DNA of 64,000 nt from Tomocerus qinae. Lineage: Eukaryota > Arthropoda > Collembola > Entomobryomorpha > Tomoceridae. Positions within the stretch are counted from its first letter, which is position 1, and each line of letters opens with the position of its first letter. The stretch covers positions 20,492,880 through 20,556,879 of the forward strand of contig CM034550.1 in the NCBI GenBank assembly GCA_020055645.1, written 5' to 3'. Below, one piece after another: positions 48,201 to 63,200 of the stretch. Made by a program: the position numbers and the translations under genes. Below the pieces are notes generated by a model. The model worked only from the letters and a program-made list of their open reading frames with translations. It was not told the origin of the DNA and made no database searches.

Positions 48201-51200
48201 TATTACACCATTAGAGTACCTAATGCAATATTAGCTGACTAATAATCTTTCGGTATATTGCTCACGATATTGTTGCATAAACCATCTGACAAAAAATTAA
48301 ATCCTCCCAAAAGTAGTTGGACGATGTTGTGCAACACAAAACTTAATAACAAAACATAGGCTCACTCAAATCACTCGTGTCGTGTCTCATATTGCTTTTT
48401 CTAATCGTCAACAATGAAAAGTGAACAGTAAGCATTGAACAACCAAAAACCAATCCAGCCCAACAACTACAATATCACAAATTACAATAGCCTTTTGAGA
48501 GAATGAACGATTATGACTAGGCACTCTCTCATATGAAAAATGAATTCTTATCGACTCCAATGGATGGCTAGAGAATTAAAATTTAAAGGCTGTGCTCTCG
48601 CTATGATTTACTGTTAGATCTTCAAGTAGGTGTATCGTGCTTAATAATAGTATTTCATTCTATTCTTTGACCAAATCCATTTGTTTATAAATATTAGCCA
48701 CTTTTTTGGTAGCTCTCTACAGATATTACCGTAATTTTCTGACGACTTTTCATTATTCAAGGCGATTGTCATATCTAATGGTGTATAATACAATGATAAA
48801 GATTATTATAGCCTCGTTTGTACTTGAGTGTAGCTTCATTTGGAACTTTAATTACATCTTTTGCTGTAATTATGCTCTATTATGGTAGTTTCCTCATAGT
48901 TTTGAAGTAAAAGGATTGTTGACCTGCCATATCTGTATATTTATATTGTCTTTTGGACAATTACAAAGAAAATGCCCGATTCGCACTCAAAAACGTGATA
49001 ATTGATGATTATGGAATATAAATAATACGTTACGTCACTAATGATCCAGACATTTTGATTTTTTACACCTGACTATAAAACACGTGGATAATACAGTCAT
49101 TTCTATTCTGATCTGTAACTGCGAAATTGTGATTTTCTAGAATCTCCCCCATGGAAAGTAATTTTGCCACAAAGCAATGACGAGTTTTCTTTAATGTGGT
49201 TGTCTGTGTTTGCCTTAGATTGAATCAGGCGTATGAATTGTGCCATTTGTACCCACAGAGTCTCTTGTAGGAACCTTGAAATCTTTTAGTAAAAGAATGT
49301 TTGATCTTGACTCGCAAAAGTAGGATATACATAAAGAACAGAAACAAAACAACTAAAGAAAATACAGTGATTTTAGGGCGTGATTTACTAAGCCTCCCAC
49401 TAAAGACGCCTTCTTTTCTCTTTCCAATGGGATTAGTTCAGTTTCTAATTCCAAAGTGCTTATAAGTAAATGTGTATGCTCAGCATAGTAAACGCATTCA
49501 TATGAAGTAACAATTGGACATTGGACTGATCCAAAAGTTGTTGAATGATTGAAGTTTAGAATTAGAAACGACATGAGAAAAGAAAAACAAAAGTGCAACA
49601 TATTATTATATACTACCAAATAATTCAAATTGCAATTATGTATATACCTATCTATTTGATTTGGTATTGGCACTGTAGCCATTTTCTGTGGTTTTGGCTC
49701 TGGTTTGATTTGTATTTACATTTCGCATGATAATTGTGGTTTAGTTGCCATTATTTCATTTTATGTTGATCAACATCCCACACTTGAAATGCGATACGAA
49801 TTTTTATTGTAATCAAATGAGCTTATTTGGTATTAGCATATATTAAATCTTGACAAAATCTATTCTCGAATTAACAGCTATAGAAAGACATAGCACGTTC
49901 GCATTCACATAAAGCGAACACTGACAGCCGAGACGGAGTGCTGTATGTATTTGGTAATGTGGAGTTAGGGCAGCAGAGATCAGGTCAGGTCATGAACACA
50001 GAAAAGCTCGTTAGTTCACTGCAGTTCAAGATAAGTTCATTTGACTTTGGTCAGACAAGAGTTTAATCCTATAAGAAAGTTTATAGACAGCGAAAATGTC
50101 ATTGATAACTATCTCGTATTTCTCAGATATCCTATTAGTTGATCTATATTTATGCATGTGCAATTTCATATTTACACACGAACCTTTGTTCGCAGATTTG
50201 ATTGTCAGACGAGTGGCCAGGCCCAACCTTAGTAATTAATTACATCCAGATTGGAAATATTGTGAATAGATATTTTATTTTGTAATGAAAGTCAAATCAG
50301 CAGTGCTGCATCTTATTAGTGTTTCTATTATCATCTTCTCGTCATGTCAAATTAAGAAAATAAATGTGATCTACTTTTACAGTTCAGTTGTGGTTTCCTT
50401 TGATTAAAATACTGACAGTAGTAGGTAGTAAGTAGTTTCTAGTTACAGAATCCAACATTGTTCTGCTGAACTGCGCAAATCACATTATCTCTTAATAAAA
50501 TCGCAAACTGCACAATAATTTAGTTAGGTCCCTACAAGTTATTGCGTTCACGTATCAAGTTTATCTCAAAGAGAATATCTCGTAGGTAGGAGAGTGCAAT
50601 ATACAATCCGATGTAATTTATTTATCACTTCAGTAGTATTGAGAGAGTTTGAATAAAGAATTGACATTCATATTCATATTTCAGTGTTATCAGCATTTCT
50701 TAAATTATACAGTGCTATATTAAAATGGGCGAAAACTAATGACATGGCATGAATATGACATGACAGAAAAGGACAGGTCAGCAGTAGCAGTTAAGCTTAT
50801 CGAGATCGTCTCCTCCTTCAGGGTTGAAAATTATACGTATGCTAAATTCCCACATTATTATTACCATTAACTGAGCTTGACAAACTTGGCACCAAATAAA
50901 AAGGTGAGGCGACCGCTCTGATCACTTCTACGGATTTGATAGCAAGGCAGTTGTAATTAGTCATATTTAAGTAGGTGATGCAAACACTAATAAGTAAACC
51001 AATAAAATGCAATCTACTATTCCCAATTCACCTTTATATGAAGTAGGTATAAAAAATGTAGCATCTTTAACTAATTATGATAATCACATGATAGCAATTA
51101 AACATCAGACACAAAACGAAAAAAGATTTACGTCCGTTGCTTTAGCTTTGAGTTTGAATTGGCCTTTTGTTTGTTTGTATTGTCTCTTGGTTTTTAGGTT

Positions 51201-54200
51201 CGTTTGATTTGTACTGTGCTACCTGAGATTATTCATCGTTGATTTGTAGCTTTACTTGACGTGCAGACTACTTTTCCATTAAAATTAACATTACAGGATT
51301 AGAGGAGGGATGGGAATCGCATGCACAAAACAAACGCCTCCGCCAAAGAATCCTGTGGAAACTTGTTTGCAGTTACTGTAGTTTTCTTGTCTCATTGTAA
51401 TTCTTTCAAAGCTGAAGAATCGAGACAAAACGTAAAATAAGACAAAACAAAGACACTAAGGATGATTACAATGTATTTATGTGTATAAATACAGAGGATT
51501 TTATAGTCTAGCTCTTTGCTTGTCCTACACGTTCTCATTTCTCGTATACATTATGAAGTAGATATAAGTAGTCATTAGCTTTGAATGAAATTTTTTAAAT
51601 AAAGAGACAAAGCGTGTAGACACTTGTATTAGGCTTTAACGATTTTCTGTCAGCATGTCTTTGGCTTGTGTGGAAAAACTATTTATTGGTTTTTCTGTAT
51701 ATTATTACTTAGCCGACTTGAATTTATGAATTGACCTGGACTTGAGTCTTAATTGCCATTCTATGTTCACTATTATAACTTACTAGTAAATCTTACATGC
51801 ATAAGAAGGCGAGTCGTTTGGCTTTATGTAGCTTAGCGTACAGAAAATCTGTTACATTAGAATTACAACATACAATTTAACGATGGGAAAATTTCGTGTA
51901 CCTAGTTAGAGTATAATAACAGTGCAATTGAGGATAGTTAATGGAGCTGCTCGCAAGGGGCAGGCCATTTTAATCAAAATTTGCAATTTACATAAGTAAT
52001 AATGGCTATAGGAATTCTCAATGGAGGTTAATAAGTAGAAAATTGACACCTTTGTAAATAACTGTTGCCCATAACCATCTAATAATCTTTCCTAAAACAA
52101 AACATGATCATGTAACAAAATAATGTATATACGCAGGACAACTGAGAAACACTGTGGAAATGGCAAGTGAAATGGTGGCCGTCATTTCTCTATGAATACC
52201 TACTTAAACTTATCATCAACCTTTGTCGTTTGTTTATGTCAGCTGTCAACTGTCATGTAAAACAACACAGTGATAGCCATTTACAATTAAACCTTCAAGC
52301 CTTGGGGTCGACTCAAATGACATTGTAATATTAACACAAATGTTTTTAACTTTAATGTTACCATTTTATAAGGAATGATCAATTTCAAACTTTTCTATTT
52401 GTCAGTGCCCAAGGTTAGTTTCTGTGAATCTCGGTGACAATTTAAATGACTTTTGTATCGTCAGTTAACAAATTGGGGGCAAAATATATTCAACTAGAAC
52501 ACTCTTAGTCCTTTCTATTCCTTTTCTACCTAATAAATACTGTTTAACTAAAAATTAAATGATAGTGAGCATTAAAAAATTAATTTACGACTACAGTTGT
52601 TCAAAATATGATTTTACGATAGGATGATAAGTTTCGGTTTTCCTCAAAGCATGTAGGAACGAGCTATTAAGATAATAAAGTGCAATGCTTATCATTTTAC
52701 AAGAGAATTACAGTTTGAAGATGTGGTTTGTGCAGGTTTGGTCAACTTTTACTGTACGAGTTGATGACAGTAATATTGTGGATTTAAATTATTTGCTAAT
52801 ATTCCTAGCATGCTCTGATTACCATAAACTGTTACAATTAGCAAGGGTGAGAATGGCATATAGAGCACATTAGACTTGACATGCATAGCAAGCAAAGAAG
52901 TCGCTGCGTGTGTTCGTGGAAGATATTATGTAATCTCATAATGCTATGCTAGAGTAATTGTTGTAGCAGCCTATTGTTTTTAAATCTATTTAGCTATCAT
53001 ATCTATAGTTGCTTGTTTAACAGTAGCTTTATCCTTACACTTATCATTAACTAACGTTTACTGACATTAAATATTGATACTGTGTTTATAATGATACATA
53101 CTTTTCCATTATCACTCAGATTTTCTAAAGTCGACTAGTGTAAAACGAGACTGTAAAAGTTCTTATCGTATCTTTGAGAAAATATATCTGTATATCCATT
53201 ACAAGAGTTGTGTTTACTCATTAAGCCTTTTTGTAACAGTACAGAAGCACTTAGTTATTATAGAGTGCTTGCTTCCGAATGATATTCGTATTTCCCATTC
53301 AACTTGCAATTTATTTGATGTAGAAACTCATTTATCTCCACTTATTATGTTTTTGTGCACTTGCTCTGGTTTCCAATGCAAAAACCAAGTTATGTATTCA
53401 CTAGGAATTTGTATCTTATCAAAATATGAATAAGTATGAGTTTTTCTTTGTTGTGCTTGAAGATAACATTCATAAGTCAAGTTGAATGTATTTAGTTGGT
53501 ACTGCTAAGTTGTAAAGGATGGAATATAAATAGTGTTTACATTTAATGTCTGTCTGTACTCTATTTTTCACAAGTTTTCGTTGCTTTTCTTTGCTTTGAC
53601 ACGGCGGTGTGTTGAAGTGTTTGTTGTAACAATACGTATTATGACTGACTCATAAAGTTGAGTGAATTATAATCGAGTTGACTTGCCTTGTCAGTGGAAC
53701 AAACGGTAAATGACATAATATCATACATAAATTCAGTACATTCTGTAGCAATTGTTATTCTTCATGCTTCTGTTCTATTCTCTGCTGACTCTGACTTTCG
53801 TCATCTTCTCATTATCATTTGGATTTGCTTTTCTTCTCTAAGTACTTTGCTATCATTCTAATGTGACCTGATATTTGTTTACGTATACAGTCTGTCAGTA
53901 ATCTTATGTATTGCAATTTGTAAATGAATATCTATGTCATTCAGTTTTTGATGAACATGAGAAACATAATAATTAACTTGCAGTTGCTTGCATAACAGAA
54001 TTTAAATGTCATTACTGTACTAGTATCCACTCAAAGCAGAAACTGAATGGCAAATAAATTTCGATATTAAAATTGTAGATCAATTTGACGAAATAAAGTT
54101 TCTAAATTAAAAGCTTGAACATTGTACTCCAAAATTTATAAATAAAAAATGGAGGAATCGTTTGTTTACACTTATTTTATTGTATTTTCAGATATAAAAC

Positions 54201-57200
54201 GACATCGATCATTCCAAACGACATTGCATCCATATCTACCACAAAATCCTCCATCACCGACAGCATCAATAAATTTCATCGAAGAAACATTCTGGGATTA
54301 CTACGATTACGAAGTGGAAAGTAGCCCTCCAACTCTGGTGAGGAATATCGAGCCTCAAGTACAATCACAAAACGGAGTTTCCTCCACGGAAATAATTCAT
54401 AAAGTTGTCGCAATCCGAGCTGACTCAAATCGTTCAAGTTGTGAGAGAAGTTTGGGAGAGACAATGGACTACGATTGCTCATTACGAATGAATTTTGCAT
54501 CGCATTCCGATACAGATTTAAATGATAGTTCGAAATATCAAGAACAATTGCAAAATGACCACGGACCTCCTCAGAAAATTGTAAAGAGTCGAAAGAACAA
54601 TAGTACGGACGAAGTCAATACTATCTATAGCATTACTCCAATCCAATTCAATACCTCTGGAATAACTAACTCTAATAGGAATAATATTCATGATAACCAT
54701 CCGATGCATCCGAATCAGACACCAGTGAAACCCGAGAGACGTAATAAGAATAAGAGATCGATCAGTTTGAATTCATACGATGGGAAGAAATTATTTTCTC
54801 CTCTGAGAACTTACTGCGTGCTAATGAAAGAAAATGTCATGCCTAGAAGTAATCATAGTGCCATAATTATTAATAACAGTCATAGCCATCATCCCCCACC
54901 GAACAATTACAGCAGTCTTCCTCGAGAAAGATACATAAAGATAGAGCGTGAAGATGCGAGATTTGCCAAGCCATTAAAATCTGCCTTAAAACCAGAAAGA
55001 ATCTCTGACTTTGATCGAAAAAATGAAGAATTACTTAGGAAAAGTGCTGAGATTTTACGATCACCTTCAAAAAATACAACGAAAGTAAATGTAAATTGCA
55101 GCCCTAGCCATCCGAGTGGAGATTCAATGGATCCTTGCATTTCTTCTGTCACTCAGCCAAAAATTGTCCGTTCACAGTCCCACCGTGAAATTTCAAGTAG
55201 TTCATCCGCTCCTAATTACGTCAACAAGCCCGCAAACTTGTTTTCTCACTCCCAACCGCCACCACAACATCCTCCGGTATCTTCCTTGTCTTTCCAGTCT
55301 ATAAATAGTAACCAGGAAATCAAAAGTCAGAACAGTACCAGTAATAATAGTTTGAATAGTAGTTTGCAAAAGCAGTTTGTCAACTCCCAACTGGACAACA
55401 GTAATTTCGTCATCGAAAACTATTTTAAGAGTCAAAGTCAAGTAGAAGGTCGAAACGAGTTCCCTTATTCCAATATTAACGATTTTCATGCATTCCAATT
55501 GCAACAGCAAAATTTTGATACTCAAGCTAAGAAAACATCGACATTCCCCCGAGTGAAGCAAAGTAAAGATAATCTCTCATACACGCAACAGAATTTCAAG
55601 GATTTAGATGCATATTTCAAACCTTGCACTAATCCTCCGAGTAACAATAAAGAAGAATCTCAATCCCATCCTTCAACCGAGCGAATAGTTCCAATAGTAC
55701 TAACAACAACAAATGTTTGTGGTAGTGCAACTTTGCCACATCCGTACATCCGACGTAATAAAGGAATAAGACAGATTCCCGTAGACAATTCGGCAGAAAA
55801 CTCGACAAATCCTCTAGAAATTCCACCGCGGAAGCCCATGGGGACTCTGAGCCAGATAGAATTGGAAATAGAAAAGGATATTTTTTATCAAAAAACAAAA
55901 AGTCTAGATAGAAATCGACAGGGGAAATCTAGGTTATCTGTAAACAATAATATTCTAGGCAACGCGACTAATAGCTTGAGTAGCACAGTCGTTGATAATC
56001 CAGAAAGTCCTCGTGGAGCTCCGGTAGCTTCACCACGACTCAAGAGAATGGCACGATTGGCAGGGAACCCAAATGCTCACGCTCAAACTCAAGTGCATAG
56101 TCCCAATTCTTCGGCTACTCCGAAAATAAATGCGGAAACAACGGGAGCAGGCCCATTGACAAATTATGCAAATGTACCTACTACTACTAGTGCTTCTGTT
56201 ATCAGAGCGAGTAAACCTAACCATGATCATGTTCAGAATCCTCTTCACGTTAGCAAATCTTTGGCAGCCGAGCCAATAAAGCAGGACACTGAGCACGAGA
56301 CGAAAATGAATATCCTTCATCAGAGCCAGAACCAACAACACTTTATTTCCACATCATCTCCCGTCAACACAAATCCTGTAGTCGTTGAGTCTGCATCAGT
56401 AGTCTCTGGTTCAACTCCTAAGGAAACTCTAATTAAAATCGAAAGGGAAATTATTGACTCGAATCGGACAACAACATCGTCTAACAAGACAAGTGCTAAA
56501 TGTAGTTACGTAGTAGGGAAAAGCGATAAGAAAATTGTGGCTGAACACACAAATACCAAGTTGCAATTAGCATCAACATCGCCGCTTTCGCTAAATCAAC
56601 AACAACAGTCAAGTCCACCTCAATCTCAATATGAGGCAGCGGGGCATCACTCTATAATAAACGAATCCTTATCTAATCTCGAAAGTGTAAACGTTAACAT
56701 TCAACCAAAGGCTTACAGCAGCAATCAATCTCATAATACTATTAGTAATAGTAATAATATTATTAGCAACGCAGGGGATATGAGCGTCAACGAGATGGAA
56801 ATGGAAAGGGGGACTCTGAATCAGACACATAATCATAATCAGTCTCTCAGTGCAAACACGACGAGCACTAAGAGCCGGCAACACCTTCCTAGCAATTCAA
56901 TTTCATCACCGATACCGAAATACAATAGGAAAACCAAAGGCAGGAATAAACGCTCAGATAAAAAGTATTTATCTCAAGCACATGCACAGTCACACACTCA
57001 GCAGTGTAAACTGGTGAAACCAACAAACCCACCTGCTGCATTAATACAGCCAGATGTATTACAACAACAGAATAAGGAACAAGATCAGCATACGAAAGTG
57101 GAAGTGAGTAGTGTAGCTATTTGTGCCAGTGCCAGTCTGACTTTTCCCGATAACGTAGATAGCACAGGTAATCTCACTGGCCCTGGCCCTTTCATTAACG

Positions 57201-60200
57201 CCAACACATGCACAGATGGCCCACCTTCATCTCCTGTTCAGGATCCAGCCCCAGTTTCAGATAAAGTAGAGCCAGAAGCAGAAAAAGTGGTCGAAAGTAA
57301 AATACCTCCTGCTGTGCCGATAAAGAGACAGAGAAGTCGTAAGGGAATTATTAGCAAAAATTCAGGAGTGGAACAAGAAAAAGTCCATGTGGAAATCGGT
57401 GGAGTGGAAAACAAGATAACCCCTAAGAAGGTTCATTTTGTATCTGGAAAATCTAAGAAAAACAAGAGTGGTCATAAAACAAAACCTAAAATGGACTCCC
57501 CTGATCTTGACGATAGTATTCCTTTCTCATTAAGTTCGGATCAAATTACACCGAGTTCTTCATCCTCCTCGTCGAGTTCATCATATACGACGAACTTGCA
57601 GGAGTCTTACGATTTTTATCATCAAAATGATATTGATCATGAAAAGGAGGAGGGCGATCAGAATTATGGACAGAGCGAGACGCGCTGTGAGAAAATCTTT
57701 GACAGTGATTGTTGCAGTGAAGATGATGGGTTTGACGCTGACGAAGAAGATTTGGTGTTTAAATCCTTCGAGGACGAGGAAGACGATGAGGACGATGATG
57801 AAGACGGAGGATTTGTTTACTATTCCGCCTCGAGTGCATCGTCGAATGGTCGAGGTCCGAGTTCACAAATCATAACTCCTCATCATCAGATTCCACAAAA
57901 TTACAATAATAACAAAGAGCAGAAAGTGTTTGGAAACGGTGTTGCAGCAAGGAATTTGCATCTACAATCTGCTGAGTTAGGTAAAAAAGAATTGGGTGTA
58001 GGAAAACCAACGAAACCACTGCGAATTAAAGGGACATACGACGAGGAGCATGTAGCAGGATTAACAAGAGAATTATGTAGTAGTAATACAAAAGACAGAA
58101 CATCGTCAGGGAAGGAAAAGACTCGTGGTGGGGTAGGAGTCAGTGTAGAACAGTCTACTCCTGCAAGAGGGATGGGAAAACAGGTGGTTGTGCGAGGAAA
58201 CAATGGTAATACTGAGAACACGCAAGAAAGAGCAGGAGAGGAATATCGTACAGAAATTGCCTATGGCACTCGAAAATGTTATGACGATACTGAAGGGGTT
58301 GCAACTTCTCTCCTTCTCGAGACAAACAGTACTACAACGAATTCGACTGTGTATAGTAATCCCAATTGCAATAGAACCACCACAAGTACTGCTGCGAGTA
58401 GGTTGAGTGACCTAAGCCAATGTGCAAGTATCGAAGAACAGTCTGAGCAGCTACAGAAATCTCATAAGCACTCTTCGTCTCTCACAAACGAGAAGTCTGT
58501 AGAATGGAACAAGAGCAGTAAGAAGCAAAGCAGCGTGAAGAATGTAAATTCTCATTGTCAGTCGAGTGTAGAAGAGCAGGTTGAAGGAAAGAAGGCAAGT
58601 GCTCCTGTTCATAGTAATTCTGAACTGGTTCTTCCAACTATTACGACGATTGGCAACACGACGACTACCACCAACAACGCACTAACGGCCAAGACTAATT
58701 ACTGCAGTGAATGTAGCTGTTCGCTCATTGAACAATATGGGGCGAGTGTGACCACTACACGAGAAACTTGCGCTGCTTGTGTCCAACGGCAGTGTGGTCC
58801 CGAAAACAGTGAATTTAAGGCCCGGGAGAATTTTCCACCCCCGCCACACAATGACGAAAGTGCGAAAGTAGGGTCACACCAATTAGAATTGGGTCGACAA
58901 CAGAGTATTAGCGATAGAGCTAATACGCATACAGAAAACCGTGTTGGCCACAACAACAACTTGTTGCTTCCGTTTAATTCTCGTCACAACTCCGCCTCTT
59001 CCGCAACTGATTACAACAATTACAACAGCAATGAATATAAATATGAAGCTGAGAGCTTTAGTAGTACAAATACTTCAAGTACAACAAAGCATAGTTATCA
59101 ACACCAACACAGCGATAGAGTAAACAATAGTGGAGCTGATAGTAATGTTGGCATGTGCAGTCAACCGAACGAAGGTAAATACAAGAGTAGGATTTTGGTC
59201 AACTCAGGGTCGAGCTCTAGTAGTGGCTCATCGAGTAGTGCTAACAATTCACCAGTGATCTTGCCAAGGAGAAATTACAATAACAATAATGGTCTGTCAT
59301 CCTTCTCGCCCAGTGCTACTCGCCAAAACAACAGCAACACTGCCACTCCAACGGGCTCCCTTAAAAAACGAAATGTGACCACAGTTGAAATCAGTGGGGA
59401 TGTGGGAATTGTGACTAATAATGGAAACACGTTCATGAGTGCGGGGAAAAACTCTGGAAAAAGTAATTTTCATTCTCATCAGGAGTATCTGAATTCTTAT
59501 CATCAATATAATACTTCCGGGTTGGCTCCTCTCCCTTCTTCGAGTGATAGTTGGTACTCCAAACGAAAATTCAGTGATGGTGAAGATGAAGGGCTAGAAA
59601 ATTTCCTTCAAAATGACCAGGATGACTTGGAAATTTTGTCGGGAGCTAGCACGACTTTCGAGACGGACGCGGGGAGCAGTATCAGCCATAACGGAAGTGG
59701 AAGTGGAGGGAAAAGTAGTGAGAGCGAAGATAATTGGCAGTCGGAAAGTACCAGCACGGTAATATTCCGGGAACGACCTCAGAATACCAATACTCAGAGT
59801 GAATCTGGTTGTGCTAGCTTAAATAATAATAATTTAGGTGCAGATGTTTGTGCAATAAGCATTGATACAATTACGATCAACGAGAGCGGAAATAACAGTG
59901 TCTACGGCACGAGTCATATCCACAGTAATGTGGATGTCGCAACGAATTTAAGCCACGCAAACGAACATTCTGTGAAGTCATCGAACGATAAAGATTGTGA
60001 TAGTGATATTGGCATTTCAAATAGAGATAAGAATAGCAGTTCGAATGTACATGTAACGGTAACTGAAAATCCTCAGCCTAATCCCTTACCTGATATTGAT
60101 TCAAATCGTAATGAGTCAGAATCATCCGATGATATTGGCAAATCAAACGAAACGCTGACGGAAATAGAGCCGCAGTGTCACAACCAGAATAGTAGTAATA

Positions 60201-63200
60201 GTGTTGTTGGTGAAGGAGGCGACGAAATCACTGAAATGGTTCAGGATAATTTGCACGAAGAAGAAGACGACCACCGAAGGGGTCATTTGAAGTCTTATCA
60301 CCATCGGAGAGAAAGTCCTGAAGGGCAGGAACAAGAGGCTGCACAATCTTCAGAAAAAAGTTCATCTTCTTCCGCCAATTCGACCATTAAGGAGAAAAAA
60401 GATATTGACGATTTAATTATGGAGGAGGTACACGAAAAAAGAACGATTAGTAAAAATAAAATTGCTCAGAGTGTTTTGAACCAAATTAATCAGTCGAGAT
60501 CTTCCCCTGATGGAGCTGATGCGGAAAAAGAAGAAGATACCGAACCCGACTCCCCAACACCGATGGAAAGTTTCGATGTCACCTCGGATGAGGACAGTTG
60601 GGTGGAAGAAATTCTTTTCGAGGACGATGAGGAACCTTCTTCCCTAGAAGCCAACAAGAAACACCCACCTCCATTAGATCTAACTTTACACACAATTGTG
60701 GAAGAATCATGCGAAGAGTCTGAAGCTGAAAATAGTGGAAATTTTGAGCAGCCAAATCAGTCAAGTCAAAGAAATACTCAACCCCATAGCAGTACTGACA
60801 ACGAATTAGAAAAATATTTCAATTTTGGCATTTACAACGATGCGAATTCGCAAGGGAGAGGGAGTTTCGCAAATGAAGACTCTGAATTTTCAGATACGTT
60901 TAGTGAGTCAAGTTTTTCTATTCATGAAGGCGAGGAGATTGAAGGGGGCCCAGTGGACCCTGCAGATTTAGCTTCATCACGCCTGGAAAAGTATTTTTTC
61001 AACTTGGGTCTTCCACAATCAATGATGAATCCCATCAATACCATAAATCAAACTGCAGACTCGGATTCTGTAGGCTCCGAATCAGAGTCTGACAACAGTT
61101 TGTTAGAAAATCGTAAAAAAGTATTAAAGCATCATCGTCGCTCTGCTGATTTCGATGAGGAATTTGGTGATAAGATTTCAGACGAGGAAGAAGAATTTGG
61201 CTTTGGTCAAGATGGATTTGACACAATTAAAAAGACTGCTAGGAAAGTGAAAAGAGCCGGAAGTGAGGGTAACCTACTTGATTCACCCTCAAATTCGTCT
61301 ACAACAACTGCCGCAACAACTTCTGCCAATGCAAATGAAAGTAACAATGCCAATGCACTTACATCTCCTGGGGATAAGACAAATAGCAATGAGAGTTCTG
61401 CAGGAGGTCCGTCCAGCCTTGATTGCCACACTCCGACTCAGAAATTGAAAACGGGTGAAAAAGCCAAACCTGAAATCAAAGTCAATCGAAGCAACAGTTT
61501 TACATGGAGCTCTGATGAAGAAGTAAATATTATGATGTCAAAATTACGCCAATTGATTAAAAACCTTGTGAAAACAAAGTCGGAGAGCGGGAGCCCGAAT
61601 ATTAGCAGCGGGACTAGTAGCAATAAAGACAAAGATACACAATTAGTTTACTTAGAAAATGAACTCATTCGTTTAATGAAAACGGATAATTTGAAAAATA
61701 TTGTCGAGTACTTCAGTTCGGAGGAGAGTGATGTAGATGATGTGTACAAATTCATTAAAGTTGTCAATGAGAAGGGAAGCGGGCATGGAGACTTGGGAGA
61801 CTTAGCACATTTAGATATGGACGATAATGATTTATTTGAAAATCTTCAAACAACGATCCAACTTGAAAGAAACTCTCCAAATTCCCCTAAAAGTAGTCCT
61901 GCATTACTTGCCAAAGTTATGCACCATATCGGAAATCGCCTAGCTGTCTGGATGAAAGATGAAAATATCCAAGATGAAGATAACAACGATGACAATGTTA
62001 CACTTAAATGTGCCCCTAGTGTTAGCTCAGATTTGAATGAAGACAGATTTAGTTGGAAAGGCAGTTTCGAATCTGCCCTTGCTGCCAAACGACAAAGTGT
62101 TGGTTCCACCGATTCCATTTCCAGCTCTGATTTCTGTCAGCAAGATAGGTAAGTATAATATTTTCCTTTTCCTTATAATTGATTACTGTAAAAAAATTGC
62201 TTTGCAAGTTGCAACTGAAAGGGCGGAAAGTTCAAGTTCTAAGTCATAAAATTGCATCTGAAGTTTAATTAAGTAATTTAATTAAAATTGTGTTTTATTG
62301 TAGCACAAGTAGGTGATGTTTGGGTGTTAATTGTAAAATTGCATTCATCATTAACAATAAAGTAGTAAATTATGCTTCTGTAGCTTTACCACTGATAACA
62401 TGAACAGAACAAAACCCCCTTCAATTAATAGTGCAACAGTATTGTAATTTGTAATCAACTCATTAAATGATCTAACTCTGCAATGATTTCTGGTTCAGTA
62501 ATTTAAGGAGCTTAATGTAAATAAACTTAGACTGAATCATCGCTGCTACTCCCAAAGTTTTAAAGCTTTCTGTTCCATATTATAATGATATTTGTAGTTA
62601 TATAAGATTAATAGCTCAGCTAGAACTTGATGTCAACTATATTACATACAAAATGCCACGCTGAAGCAATTTGGAAAGTTTATGTTGATAAGCATATAGG
62701 ATTTTTATTCTAAAACGAAAGATTTGAGATAAAAATGGCAAACTAAAAAGATTTGATACAAGAAAAATGAACTGTAATACAAGGATAACGATGTTATAGA
62801 GCCTTAACTAACTAGAGTAACATGTTTAGTTCGCAGTTTCTATTTCTTTCTATTAAATCAATTGAACAAAATTATTTAGAGTAGAATAAGCAAAGTAAAG
62901 ACGCCAGAATAATCTAACCACACTTATAATAGACTTCTCAAATTGACATGAGAAACCACAATGTAGGTTGAACAAAAATATGTATGTGTGTATAAAATAA
63001 ATGTGCACCTTATTATGTTGCTCTACTATAGTGTAACATCCGCTTTCTATTTAATACATATCATAATTCATAATGGCCCCATTACTGTGTTACAGATCAA
63101 TTCTAAGATCTTCTTCACTTCACCACCTCGCAAATTCCCAGCCCATTGAAGAAAATAAGGAAGAAGAAGAGCCAACTTCGCTTCCTCGAATGACAAATCT

